Shown in pieces: positions 1 through 7,855 of a stretch of DNA of 64,000 bases (position 1 is its first letter; each line of letters opens with the position of its first letter). A program made the translations under genes and the position numbers. The notes under the pieces were generated by a model. It had not been told where the DNA came from and did no database searches. It worked only from the letters and a program-made list of their open reading frames with translations. The stretch is from Mucilaginibacter sabulilitoris (GTDB taxonomy: Bacteria; Bacteroidota; Bacteroidia; Sphingobacteriales; Sphingobacteriaceae). The stretch covers positions 1-64,000 of the forward strand of contig NZ_CP139558.1 in assembly GCF_034262375.1 (NCBI RefSeq), in the 5' to 3' direction.

Positions 1-1425
1 ATGGAAAAAACTTGTACTAACGTTTGGAATAGCTGCCTCCAGATCATAAAAGATAACATACCAGCACAAAGCTTTAAAACTTGGTTCGAGCCAATAAAAG
101 CTTTACGCATGGAAGGAAGCGTCCTGACGATACAAGTACCAAGTTTATTTTTTTACGAATGGCTTGAAGAACACTATGTAGGTTTACTGCGCAAAACAAT
201 AAAAAAACAATTAGGCGACGAAGGACGTTTAGAGTACAATATTGTTGTTGAGCAATCATCAAGTAAACCATACACAACGAATATGCCTTCGAACGGAAAT
301 GGTGCCGAGTCAAAAAATCAATCAATGCCGATACCCATCTCAATTAATAAGGACATAAAAAACCCTTTTGTGATACCCGGCTTGAAAAAGTTAAATGTAG
401 ATCCGCAGCTGAACAGGAACTATACCTTTGAAAACTTTGTTGAGGGTGATTGTAACCGTTTGGCCCGCTCTGCCGGTTATGCTGTAGCTGCAAAACCCGG
501 AGGCACCTCTTTTAACCCCTTAATGATATATGGCGGTGTTGGTTTAGGCAAGACCCACCTGGCCCAGGCCATTGGCAACGAGATAAAACGTTCATTGCCC
601 GATAAACTGGTACTTTATGTATCGTGCGAGAAGTTTACCCAACAATTTGTTGATGCGCTTAAGCATAATAACATCAATGACTTTGTGAACTTTTACCAGG
701 CTATTGATGTACTGATCATGGACGATGTACACAACTTTGCTGGTAAAGAAAAAACACAGGATTTCTTTTTCCATATTTTTAATCATTTACACCAGAGCGG
801 CAAGCAACTGATCATCACATCAGATAAAGCGCCGAAAGATCTCGCTGGTTTAGAAGAACGTTTGTTATCCCGGTTTAAATGGGGGCTCTCCGCTGATCTG
901 CAGATCCCGGACCTGGAAACTCGTATGGCCATCCTGAAAAACAAAATTTACCAGGACGGTATCGAACTTTCAAATGATGTAATTGAGTATGTAGCGCATA
1001 ACATTGATAACAATGTACGTGAGCTTGAAGGTGCCATGGTATCCCTGCTGGCACAATCAACCCTTAACCGTAAGGAGATTGACCTGAACCTGGCTAAGCA
1101 AATGCTTAAAAACTTTGTAAAAAATTCATCTAAAGAAATTTCGATGGAATACATACAGAGCCTGGTTTGCGAGTATTTTGAAGTGCCTATTGAAATGGTA
1201 AAATCGCAAACACGCAAACGCGAAATTGTACAGGCCCGTCAAATTTCTATGTACCTGGCCAAAGCACATACCAAAAGTTCATTAAAATCTATCGGTCACT
1301 TTTTTGGGGGCCGTGATCACTCCACCGTAATTTACGCGTGCCAAACCGTTGAGGACCTTATTGATACCGATAAGAAATTTAAAGGTTATGTTGCCGACAT
1401 TCAGAAGAAGCTCAAAATGTCTTAA
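1..1425 (+). CDS. dnaA: Chromosomal replication initiator protein DnaA
   Basis: DnaA is the AAA+ ATPase that binds DnaA boxes at oriC and opens the duplex to start replication. The 474-residue length is normal for the family. An N-terminal domain I (about residues 1-80) is followed by a low-complexity Asn/Ser/Pro-rich linker (about 90-120). The AAA+ core carries Walker A GGVGLGKTH (about 178-186) and Walker B-like LIMDDVH (about 238-244). The C-terminal DNA-binding domain IV ends with the signature GGRDHSTVIYA. The start codon is the first base of the window, so the upstream region cannot be seen. A clear intrinsic terminator follows 26 bp after the stop codon. Identification is secure from the motifs. 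Confidence 0.98.
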   Translation: MEKTCTNVWNSCLQIIKDNIPAQSFKTWFEPIKALRMEGSVLTIQVPSLFFYEWLEEHYVGLLRKTIKKQLGDEGRLEYNIVVEQSSSKPYTTNMPSNGNGAESKNQSMPIPISINKDIKNPFVIPGLKKLNVDPQLNRNYTFENFVEGDCNRLARSAGYAVAAKPGGTSFNPLMIYGGVGLGKTHLAQAIGNEIKRSLPDKLVLYVSCEKFTQQFVDALKHNNINDFVNFYQAIDVLIMDDVHNFAGKEKTQDFFFHIFNHLHQSGKQLIITSDKAPKDLAGLEERLLSRFKWGLSADLQIPDLETRMAILKNKIYQDGIELSNDVIEYVAHNIDNNVRELEGAMVSLLAQSTLNRKEIDLNLAKQMLKNFVKNSSKEISMEYIQSLVCEYFEVPIEMVKSQTRKREIVQARQISMYLAKAHTKSSLKSIGHFFGGRDHSTVIYACQTVEDLIDTDKKFKGYVADIQKKLKMS

Positions 1426-1450
1426 CAGACCTATTATCATATTACTATGG

Positions 1451-1480
1451 GCCCTGCATATGTTTTATGCAGGGCTTTTT
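1451..1480 (+). terminator. Rho-independent terminator of dnaA
   Basis: Perfect 10-bp stem GCCCTGCATA / TATGCAGGGC (1451-1460 and 1466-1475) with a 5-nt loop, followed directly by a run of five T. It lies 26 bp beyond the dnaA stop codon. Confidence 0.9.
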
Positions 1481-1536
1481 GTAAAAAAACATGACAGTCG
1501 GATAATAATGCGCCTACATAAGTTGTAAAACACATT

Positions 1537-1702
1537 ATGCTCCGTAGGAGCTACCTGTTTGTAGAAAACGGAAGCTATTTTCTTTTGCTCCGTAGGTGCA
1601 ACCTAAAATATAAAGGGTAATTGATCATGTTGGAAACAGTTTGCACCTACGGAGCAAACTTTGATTCGGCTAATTTTCTATAAACAGGCGGCTCCTATGG
1701 AG
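1537..1702. repeat. Nested inverted-repeat block (A-B-B'-A') downstream of dnaA
   Basis: Four copies of a CTCCGTAGG-type unit lie in about 165 bp. Unit A (1540-1568) and its inverted copy A' (1674-1702) match at about 25 of 29 positions. Unit B (1584-1601) and B' (1641-1658) are perfect 18-bp inverted copies. The core CTCCGTAGGAG is itself a small palindrome. The rest of the 1426-1825 gap holds the dnaA terminator and no convincing gene. It resembles a REP/BIME-type intergenic element. No clear DnaA-box cluster (TTATCCACA-like) was seen, so I do not call it oriC. Confidence 0.75.
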
Positions 1703-1825
1703 TGAACCGATAAATAACTCATAGAGTTGAACTATTACTTTCCCGCCCGATTTTTGTAATGTGTTATTAAAAAATCATCTGCATACTTAATATATGGCCT
1801 AGGAAACTTAAATATCTTGTACCTA

Positions 1826-3346
1826 TTATCCTACCGGTTCCATCATTTTTAAAATGGCATCTACATACTCCCGGTTGTTGGCTAAGCGGGGTACTTTATG
1901 CTGACCGCCCAGTTTACCTTTCTCTTTCATCCAGTTAAAGAAAGTACCTTCTGGGGCACGGCGCACAATGGGGCGGCGCAGGGCCAGGTCTTTAAACCGC
2001 TTGGCATCGTAATCGGAGTTTATACGGCGCAAGGTTTCGTCAAGCAGGTCGACAAAGCGTTCAAACTCGGCAGGTTTCTTTTCAAACTCAATAATCCACT
2101 CATGTGCACCACACTGGTCGCCGTTAAAGTAAACAGGCGCCGCAGTATATTCCCTGATAATAGCTCCGGTTTGATGACAGGCTTCTTCCAGCGCACGTTC
2201 GGCATTATCAATAATTACTTCTTCGCCAAAGGCATTAATGTAGTGTTTGGTACGCCCGGTAACCTGTATGCGGAAAGGCGACAGGGATGAAAAGCGAATG
2301 GTATCGCCTATCATGTACCGCCAAAGGCCGGCGTTGGTAGTGATGATGAGCGCGTAATTTTTATCCAGTTCCACTTCATCAAGTGTAAGCGTAACCGGGT
2401 TTTCGTCATGCAGGTGTTCGATAGGTAAAAACTCATAAAATATACCATAATCGAGCATCAGCAGCATATCACCCGGCTCTTTGGTATCCTGAATGCCAAA
2501 GAAGCCCTCAGATGCATTATAATTCTCCAGATAATACATATCATCACTCGGAATAAGGCCTTTAAACTGCTCACGGTATGGCGTAAAGTTAACCGCTCCA
2601 TGAAAATACATCTCCAGGTTGGGCCATATCTCCAACAGGTTCTTTTTACCGGTTATTTCCAATATACGTTTAAACAGTACCAGGTTCCAGGTGGGTACTC
2701 CGCTAATACTGGTTACGTTCACATCTTTAGTGGCATGAGCTATCTTTTCAATCTTTTCCTCAAAATTATCGAGCAAGGCTATATCCAGATCGGGGGTGCG
2801 GTGAAACTCGGCCCACATTGGCAGGTTCTTCATAATCACTGCCGAAAGATCACCAAAGGAAGTTTCCGCACTCAACTGACTAATTTGATGACTGCCGCCG
2901 AGTGTTAGTATTTTACCAGTGAACATCCGGGCGTTGGGCCTATTGTTAAAATAAATGGTAAGCAGATCCTTCCCACCTTTAAAATGGCATTCCTCCAGTG
3001 CCTCTTCGCTAACTGGTATAAATTTACTCCTGTCATTAGTAGTACCTGATGATTTGGCAAACCAGCGTATCTCAGATGGCCATAAAACATTCTTTTCGCC
3101 CATGAGCATGCGCTCTATGTAGGGCTTCAGCGTGTCGTAGTTTTGAATTGGAACCCGTTCCTTAAACTGATTAAGGTTTTCAATGCTTTTATACTGATAT
3201 TTTCTGCCCCATTCGGTGCTTTCAGCACCTGATATTAACTGCTCAAACCACTCCTCCTGTACTTCATTAGGGTATTTCATAAAAAGCTCTATCTGGTGAA
3301 TACGCTTTTTCATGAACCAGGTAAATACCGAATTAAAGATTGTCAT
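1826..3346 (-). CDS. GH3-family (auxin-responsive-promoter-like) adenylate-forming protein
   Basis: A 506-residue member of the GH3 branch of acyl-adenylate-forming enzymes. Plant GH3 proteins adenylate carboxylic acids and join them to amino acids; the substrate of bacterial members is unknown. The phosphate-binding motif SSGTTND is at residues 99-105, a YNASEG motif lies near residue 282, and the hinge-like TGRTKHYINAFGEEV segment lies near residue 365. No signal peptide or membrane segment is seen, so it is probably cytosolic. It lies downstream of lptB on the same strand, separated by 129 bp of repeat-rich spacer, so cotranscription is possible but not shown. The family call is firm; the reaction is not known. 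Confidence 0.88.
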   Translation of the reverse strand: MTIFNSVFTWFMKKRIHQIELFMKYPNEVQEEWFEQLISGAESTEWGRKYQYKSIENLNQFKERVPIQNYDTLKPYIERMLMGEKNVLWPSEIRWFAKSSGTTNDRSKFIPVSEEALEECHFKGGKDLLTIYFNNRPNARMFTGKILTLGGSHQISQLSAETSFGDLSAVIMKNLPMWAEFHRTPDLDIALLDNFEEKIEKIAHATKDVNVTSISGVPTWNLVLFKRILEITGKKNLLEIWPNLEMYFHGAVNFTPYREQFKGLIPSDDMYYLENYNASEGFFGIQDTKEPGDMLLMLDYGIFYEFLPIEHLHDENPVTLTLDEVELDKNYALIITTNAGLWRYMIGDTIRFSSLSPFRIQVTGRTKHYINAFGEEVIIDNAERALEEACHQTGAIIREYTAAPVYFNGDQCGAHEWIIEFEKKPAEFERFVDLLDETLRRINSDYDAKRFKDLALRRPIVRRAPEGTFFNWMKEKGKLGGQHKVPRLANNREYVDAILKMMEPVG

Positions 3347-3351
3347 ATCAG

Positions 3352-3473
3352 AGAGTCAAGAAATTAGAATCAAGAGTCAAGATATGAAAAATCCGGTTAA
3401 TCCTAAAAGCTCTGTCAGCAAGTTTCATAACAGGGCATTGCTAACTCTTGATTCTTAACTCTATCCTCTTGAT
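3352..3473. repeat. Word-repeat inverted spacer between GH3 gene and lptB
   Basis: The left side repeats AGAGTCAAG/GAATCAAGAG-type words and the right side carries their complements (CTCTTGATT). The longest exact inverted match is the 12-mer AGAATCAAGAGT at 3366-3377 against 3444-3455. No coding potential is seen. It has the same architecture as the spacers at 4221-4323 and 6064-6152 but a different word. Confidence 0.7.
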
Positions 3474-3475
3474 TG

Positions 3476-4216
3476 TTACTGCGGAAATACTTTTCTTTTC
3501 AAAACAAAGTTTGATCCCAGGTATACTTTACGTACCATTTCATTTTCAGCCAATACTTCAGGCACGCCGGATTCCAGTATCTTACCTTCAAAAAGCAGGT
3601 AAGCACGATCAGTAATAGATAAGGTTTCCTGTACGTTGTGATCTGTAATCAGGATGCCTATGTTACGATGTCTTAGTTTGGCCACCATAGCCTGTATTTC
3701 TTCCACCGCTATGGGGTCAACCCCTGCAAAAGGCTCATCCAGTAAAATAAAGTTTGGCTCTGCCGCCAGTGCCCGTGCAATTTCGGTTCGGCGGCGCTCG
3801 CCACCCGATAGCAGGTCGCCACGGTTTTTGCGCACTTTATGCAAACTAAACTCATCTATCAGCTCTTCCAACTTTTCGCGTTGTCTTTCCTTGGGCATTT
3901 TACCCATTTCCAGTACGGCTTTAATATTATCCTCTACAGAAAGCTTCCGGAACACTGATGCTTCCTGCGCCAGGTAGCCAATGCCTTTCTGCGCACGGCG
4001 ATACATCGGGTCGCCGGTAATATCGTTATTGTCCAAGAAAATAGTACCTTCATTAGGTTTTATAAGGCCTACTATCATATAAAATGAGGTGGTTTTACCT
4101 GCACCATTTGGCCCCAGCAAACCTACTATCTCACCCTGCGATACCTCAAACGACACATCGTTAACAACCGTTCGCTGTTTATATTTTTTTACTAAATGTT
4201 CTGCTCTTAAAATCAT
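3476..4216 (-). CDS. lptB: LPS export ABC transporter ATP-binding protein LptB
   Basis: LptB is the cytoplasmic ATPase of the Lpt machine that extracts lipopolysaccharide from the inner membrane and drives it to the cell surface. The 246-residue length is typical. Walker [10 protein letters not shown] is at 35-43, the ABC signature LSGGERRR at 136-143, Walker B FILLDEP at 156-162 and the switch histidine at 193 (ITDHN). The motif spacing and the [16 protein letters not shown] segment are characteristic of LptB rather than of amino-acid ABC ATPases. No lptF/G or lptC gene is adjacent. Neighbours are recJ upstream and the GH3-like gene downstream on the same strand, each separated by about 110-130 bp of repetitive spacer. 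Confidence 0.95.
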   Translation of the reverse strand: MILRAEHLVKKYKQRTVVNDVSFEVSQGEIVGLLGPNGAGKTTSFYMIVGLIKPNEGTIFLDNNDITGDPMYRRAQKGIGYLAQEASVFRKLSVEDNIKAVLEMGKMPKERQREKLEELIDEFSLHKVRKNRGDLLSGGERRRTEIARALAAEPNFILLDEPFAGVDPIAVEEIQAMVAKLRHRNIGILITDHNVQETLSITDRAYLLFEGKILESGVPEVLAENEMVRKVYLGSNFVLKRKVFPQ

Positions 4217-4220
4217 GTTA

Positions 4221-4323
4221 TAAATTCAAAAGTCAAAATTCAAAAGTCAAAAAACACATTTTCAACTTAAATTTTGCCCTTATATCTGATCAAAAGCCAT
4301 TCAATTTTTGACTTTTGAATTTT
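4221..4323. repeat. Word-repeat inverted spacer between lptB and recJ
   Basis: The left part is a tandem duplication of ATTCAAAAGTCAAA-type words. The right part carries the reverse complement. A 19-bp perfect inverted match links 4235-4253 and 4305-4323 (AAAATTCAAAAGTCAAAAA). About 50 bp of unrelated sequence lies between the arms. Confidence 0.8.
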
Positions 4324-4328
4324 TTTTC

Positions 4329-6026
4329 TTAAATCCTTATTCCTTTTATATTCAATTGTATAGTTCGTCTTTCGCGCCACACATTTTCTTCAATGCTGTA
4401 GCAAATGTCAAACGGGACGCCGCTTTTTAACTGGGGTAAGTATTCGCCGTGGTTAAAGGCAATACAATCAAAAGCTGCTGAACCTTCCTGCATAAGGTTC
4501 ATTTTGATATGTGCCGCACCCACCAGGCCTACGTTACCGCTAACATACACATTTTTACTTATGAAAACTGGCGACATATTTTCCGGCCCAAATGGTGCAA
4601 ACTGGTTCAATATCCTGAAAAACTTGGGCTCTATCTGGCTTAAACGTAATTCGGCGTCTATTTGTATTTGCTGTATCAATTGTTCGGGTGAAATAGTAGC
4701 GCTTACCACCTCCTCAAAACGAGCTTTAAAGGCTTCTACATTTTCGGGTTCCATGGTTAGGCCCGCCGCATATTTGTGTCCGCCAAATTGTATCAATAGA
4801 TCTTTGCACTCGCACAGGGCTTCGTACAGGTCATATCCCAATACTGAACGGGCCGAACCGGCTACGTGCCCGTTTGAACGCGTAAGCACAATGGTTGGCC
4901 GGTAATATTTTTCGGTAAGGCGCGATGCAACTATACCAATAACCCCCTTATGCCAGTTTTCGTTAAAAACCACAGTCGATTTCCGGTTTATCAACACCTC
5001 ATCATTATCTATCATATTCAACGCCTCACCGGTAATATCCAGATCATGCCCTTTTCGCTCGGCATTCCGGGTGTTGATCATGAGGCCTTTCTCTTTGGCA
5101 ATATCTTCATCACAGGCAATCAGCAGTTCAACCGCATGCTTGGCATCATCTATGCGACCGGCAGCATTAATACGCGGCCCCAGTAAAAAAACCACGTCGG
5201 AGATGGTAAAGCTACCTGTACGCCCAGCTACTTGCATTAATGTTTTTACACCGATGCAAGGGTCGGTATTAATTTTTTGCAGGCCGAAATGCGCCAGTAC
5301 TCGGTTTTCGCCTGTAATGTGTACAATATCACAGGATATACTGATAGCCACCAGGTCAAGAAAGCGGGCAACCTCTTCAAAAGGGATATCGTGTTTTTCG
5401 GCATAAGCCTGTATCAGCTTAAACCCAATACCGCAGCCTGAAAGCTCTTTGTACGGATATTCACAATCGTTTCGTTTGGGGTCAAGTACCGCTACCGCGG
5501 CCGGTAGTTCGGCACCGGGGAGGTGGTGGTCACAAATGATGAAATCAACGCCGCGACTATTAGCATATTCAATTTTATCAACCGATTTAATGCCGCAATC
5601 GAGTGCAATAATCAGTGTAAAGCCATTATCCGCAGCATAATCAATTCCCTGTGTAGATATGCCATAACCTTCCTTATAGCGGTCGGGTATGTAATACTCC
5701 AGTTTTGGATACCAGCCTTTAAAAAATCCATATACCGTTGCAACAGCGGTAGTACCATCTACATCATAATCACCATATACCAATATTTTTTCGCCAGCGG
5801 CTATGGCATCTTCTATACGCATAATGGCCTTTTCCATATCCTTCATCAAAAAAGGATCATGCAGGTGCCGTTGGTCGGGCCTGAAAAAGTAACGAGCCTC
5901 TTCAAAAGTACCTATACCCCTGTGAACCAGCAAAGTACTTAAAACAGGATCAATATTAAGCTCGACGGCTAATTTTTTGACCACATCCTGATCAGCATTA
6001 TCCCTTACCGTCCAACGTTTATTCAT
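4329..6026 (-). CDS. recJ: Single-stranded-DNA-specific exonuclease RecJ
   Basis: RecJ degrades single-stranded DNA 5' to 3' in recombinational, base-excision and mismatch repair. The 565-residue length is normal. DHH-phosphoesterase motifs are visible: GDYDVDGT (85-92), ALDCGI (141-146) and CDHHLPG (165-171). A DHHA1 domain carries FGGHKYAAGL near residue 410, and a C-terminal OB-like region follows. Metal-binding Asp/His residues appear intact. It is divergent from the metallo-hydrolase gene at 6156, and the shared 129-bp intergenic region contains a 30-bp perfect inverted repeat. It may be cotranscribed with lptB. Confidence 0.97.
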   Translation of the reverse strand: MNKRWTVRDNADQDVVKKLAVELNIDPVLSTLLVHRGIGTFEEARYFFRPDQRHLHDPFLMKDMEKAIMRIEDAIAAGEKILVYGDYDVDGTTAVATVYGFFKGWYPKLEYYIPDRYKEGYGISTQGIDYAADNGFTLIIALDCGIKSVDKIEYANSRGVDFIICDHHLPGAELPAAVAVLDPKRNDCEYPYKELSGCGIGFKLIQAYAEKHDIPFEEVARFLDLVAISISCDIVHITGENRVLAHFGLQKINTDPCIGVKTLMQVAGRTGSFTISDVVFLLGPRINAAGRIDDAKHAVELLIACDEDIAKEKGLMINTRNAERKGHDLDITGEALNMIDNDEVLINRKSTVVFNENWHKGVIGIVASRLTEKYYRPTIVLTRSNGHVAGSARSVLGYDLYEALCECKDLLIQFGGHKYAAGLTMEPENVEAFKARFEEVVSATISPEQLIQQIQIDAELRLSQIEPKFFRILNQFAPFGPENMSPVFISKNVYVSGNVGLVGAAHIKMNLMQEGSAAFDCIAFNHGEYLPQLKSGVPFDICYSIEENVWRERRTIQLNIKGIRI

Positions 6027-6063
6027 ACATTTGCAGCTTAAAAACAGTAAAGATAATTTTTTA

Positions 6064-6152
6064 GTATCAAGTAGTTGGTATCAAGTATCAAGATTTTGGC
6101 GCTTTTACTAACAATGCAACTGTCTTGATACTTGATACCAACTACTTGATAC
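6064..6152. repeat. Perfect 30-bp inverted repeat in the recJ / metallo-hydrolase divergent region
   Basis: Arm 6064-6093 is the exact reverse complement of 6123-6152, with a 29-bp spacer. Each arm is built from three copies of the heptamer GTATCAA. The right arm ends 3 bp before the ATG at 6156, so any transcript of that gene starting left of the repeat would carry a large stem-loop over its start region. Confidence 0.92.
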
Positions 6153-6155
6153 ATT

Positions 6156-6923
6156 ATGGAAATTTTCGCGTTAGGTGAGGGCTCTTATTCGGTTGATGCA
6201 ACCAAAAAATTTATTCCTTTTAACCCGGAAGTTGATAATCCCAAAGATCGTCCGGCCTCATTATTTATCCACGTTAACCCTTTCCTGATCAAAACCAGTC
6301 AAGACCTGATTGTGCTTGATACCGGGCTCGGATTTAAAGATACCCGCGATGAATTACTGATACACCAAAACATACGCAATGCGGGTTTTGATCCCGAAGA
6401 TGTAAGCCTTGTACTGATGTCGCATCTGCATTATGACCATTCGGGTGGTCTGGTGGTTGAACGTAACGGCAAATTAGAGCCCAGCTTTCCGCAAGCCAGG
6501 CACGTGATACAACGCAAGGAATGGGAAACCGGACTGGCAGGAAAAACTTCTTCATATCACAAAGAAATATTTGGGGCACTAAGTGGAGCCAACATTACTT
6601 TTGTTGAAGGCAGTGGCGAATTACAGCCGGGCATCAAATATGAACATTCGGGCGGACATTGCCCTTATCATCAGGTTTTTTGGATAGATATAGAAGGCAG
6701 AAAAGTACTTTTTGGTGGAGATGAATTGCCTGAGCCAGAACAGCTGATTAGAAAGTTTATTGCAAAATATGATATGGACGGGCGCAAAGCAATGCAATTG
6801 CGCGAGGAGTATGGGAAAAAGGCAGTAGAGGAAGGGTGGACCTGCCTATTTTATCACGCCAAATCATTTGCTATTGGTAATGTATTACAAGATGACGGAC
6901 ATTTTAAAGTTGTACCTGCTTAA
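6156..6923 (+). CDS. Metallo-beta-lactamase-fold hydrolase
   Basis: A 255-residue MBL-fold metal-dependent hydrolase. The zinc-binding motif HLHYDH is at 90-95, a second metal-ligand region HSGGHCPYH at about 165-173, GGDE near 188, and a late His in YHAKSF. There is no signal peptide, so it is probably cytosolic. The layout resembles quorum-quenching lactonases and related YtnP-like hydrolases, but the substrate cannot be read from sequence. Its stop codon overlaps by 4 bp with the stop of the convergent response regulator at 6920. The start codon lies directly behind a 30-bp inverted repeat, which is unusual. Confidence 0.85.
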   Translation: MEIFALGEGSYSVDATKKFIPFNPEVDNPKDRPASLFIHVNPFLIKTSQDLIVLDTGLGFKDTRDELLIHQNIRNAGFDPEDVSLVLMSHLHYDHSGGLVVERNGKLEPSFPQARHVIQRKEWETGLAGKTSSYHKEIFGALSGANITFVEGSGELQPGIKYEHSGGHCPYHQVFWIDIEGRKVLFGGDELPEPEQLIRKFIAKYDMDGRKAMQLREEYGKKAVEEGWTCLFYHAKSFAIGNVLQDDGHFKVVPA

Positions 6924-7339
6924 CTTGCGTTTTGAACTTCAAAAAGCTCTTTTATTTTTTCGACATTAAGGGGTTTTGATATAAAATCCTTTACCAGGGG
7001 GTATGATTTAGCTTTATTTATATCGTTACTGAACACCGATGATGAAATAATATATATTTTACTTTTACCCAGAGGATCTATATTCAGTCGTTTATATTCA
7101 TCAAGAAATTCCCACCCATTCATAATAGGCATATTAATATCCAGCAAAATATAGTCGGGCATTTTATTGGGGTCTTTCCGCTGTATATCTGCTAATTGGT
7201 CAATAGCAAATTTACCATTCAAACACGCCATGATCTCCGTATTTAATAAGGCTTTCTTTATTAATTTAATCGAAATGAAATTGTTGATTTCATCATCATC
7301 AATTAATAATACACTCACGGGCTTTGGATTAATTGTCAT
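6920..7339 (-). CDS. Single-domain (CheY-like) response regulator
   Basis: A 139-residue stand-alone receiver domain with no output domain. The acidic pocket is IDDDEIN at 13-19, the predicted phospho-acceptor Asp67 lies in YILLDINMP, the switch Ser region is IISSS (98-102) and the conserved Lys122 is in SKPL. All residues needed for phosphorylation appear present. No histidine kinase gene is adjacent, so the partner is encoded elsewhere. In Bacteroidota such orphan receivers often belong to hybrid or PAS-kinase networks; that is inference. It converges with the MBL hydrolase, with a 4-bp overlap of the two stop codons. Confidence 0.93.
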   Translation of the reverse strand: MTINPKPVSVLLIDDDEINNFISIKLIKKALLNTEIMACLNGKFAIDQLADIQRKDPNKMPDYILLDINMPIMNGWEFLDEYKRLNIDPLGKSKIYIISSSVFSNDINKAKSYPLVKDFISKPLNVEKIKELFEVQNAS

Positions 7340-7855
7340 AACGCATTTTCAATAGATGTACTTAGTTTATTATATAGATGTACTTTATACGCTGCACGAA
7401 ATTAAAAAGTTATATTCCTATAAGTTGTATAACCAAGTATTGTTTCAATTGCGTGGATTAATAACTTAAAAGCAAGGCATTTATTTTATTCGCCCCCCTG
7501 TTTTTTTAAGAAACCGCAATCAAAGTGTATTGAAATCACATATAATTCACAAACACAAATTGCAAATAAAAATCAAAACACACACATAACAATTAAATAA
7601 TAAGGCTTTATAATTATTACCTAATTTTTAATAAAGCTTCAAAATAAACTATAGTGTATTTTAATATTACAATTTCACGTCGCGAATTTATGATAAATCA
7701 CTGAATAAAATGATTGCTTAATAATCAAATGACTAAAAAGAAGAAGTACAAAAAGTCAAAATAGTTGAAATAATAAAATGTGCAGATAATTTATAACTAT
7801 CTGCACATTTATTAACGCATTAAAGCATTTTTTGTCTGAAATTTACTCTTTTATT
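7340..7855. other. AT-rich intergenic region without gene
   Basis: About 515 bp of AT-rich sequence between the response regulator start and the gcvP stop. Apart from the gcvP terminator hairpin at 7776-7810 I see no ORF, RNA gene or clear repeat. Confidence 0.6.
7776..7810 (-). terminator. Terminator hairpin downstream of gcvP
   Basis: 13-bp perfect stem AAATGTGCAGATA / TATCTGCACATTT (7776-7788, 7798-7810) with a 9-nt loop, 46 bp beyond the gcvP stop. On the minus strand it is followed by an AT-rich but weak T tract. Confidence 0.75.

Noticed and set aside
1426-1825. oriC next to dnaA
   Set aside because: No cluster of TTATCCACA-like DnaA boxes or AT-rich unwinding block was found; the repeats present are REP-like. 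The side upstream of dnaA is not in the window.
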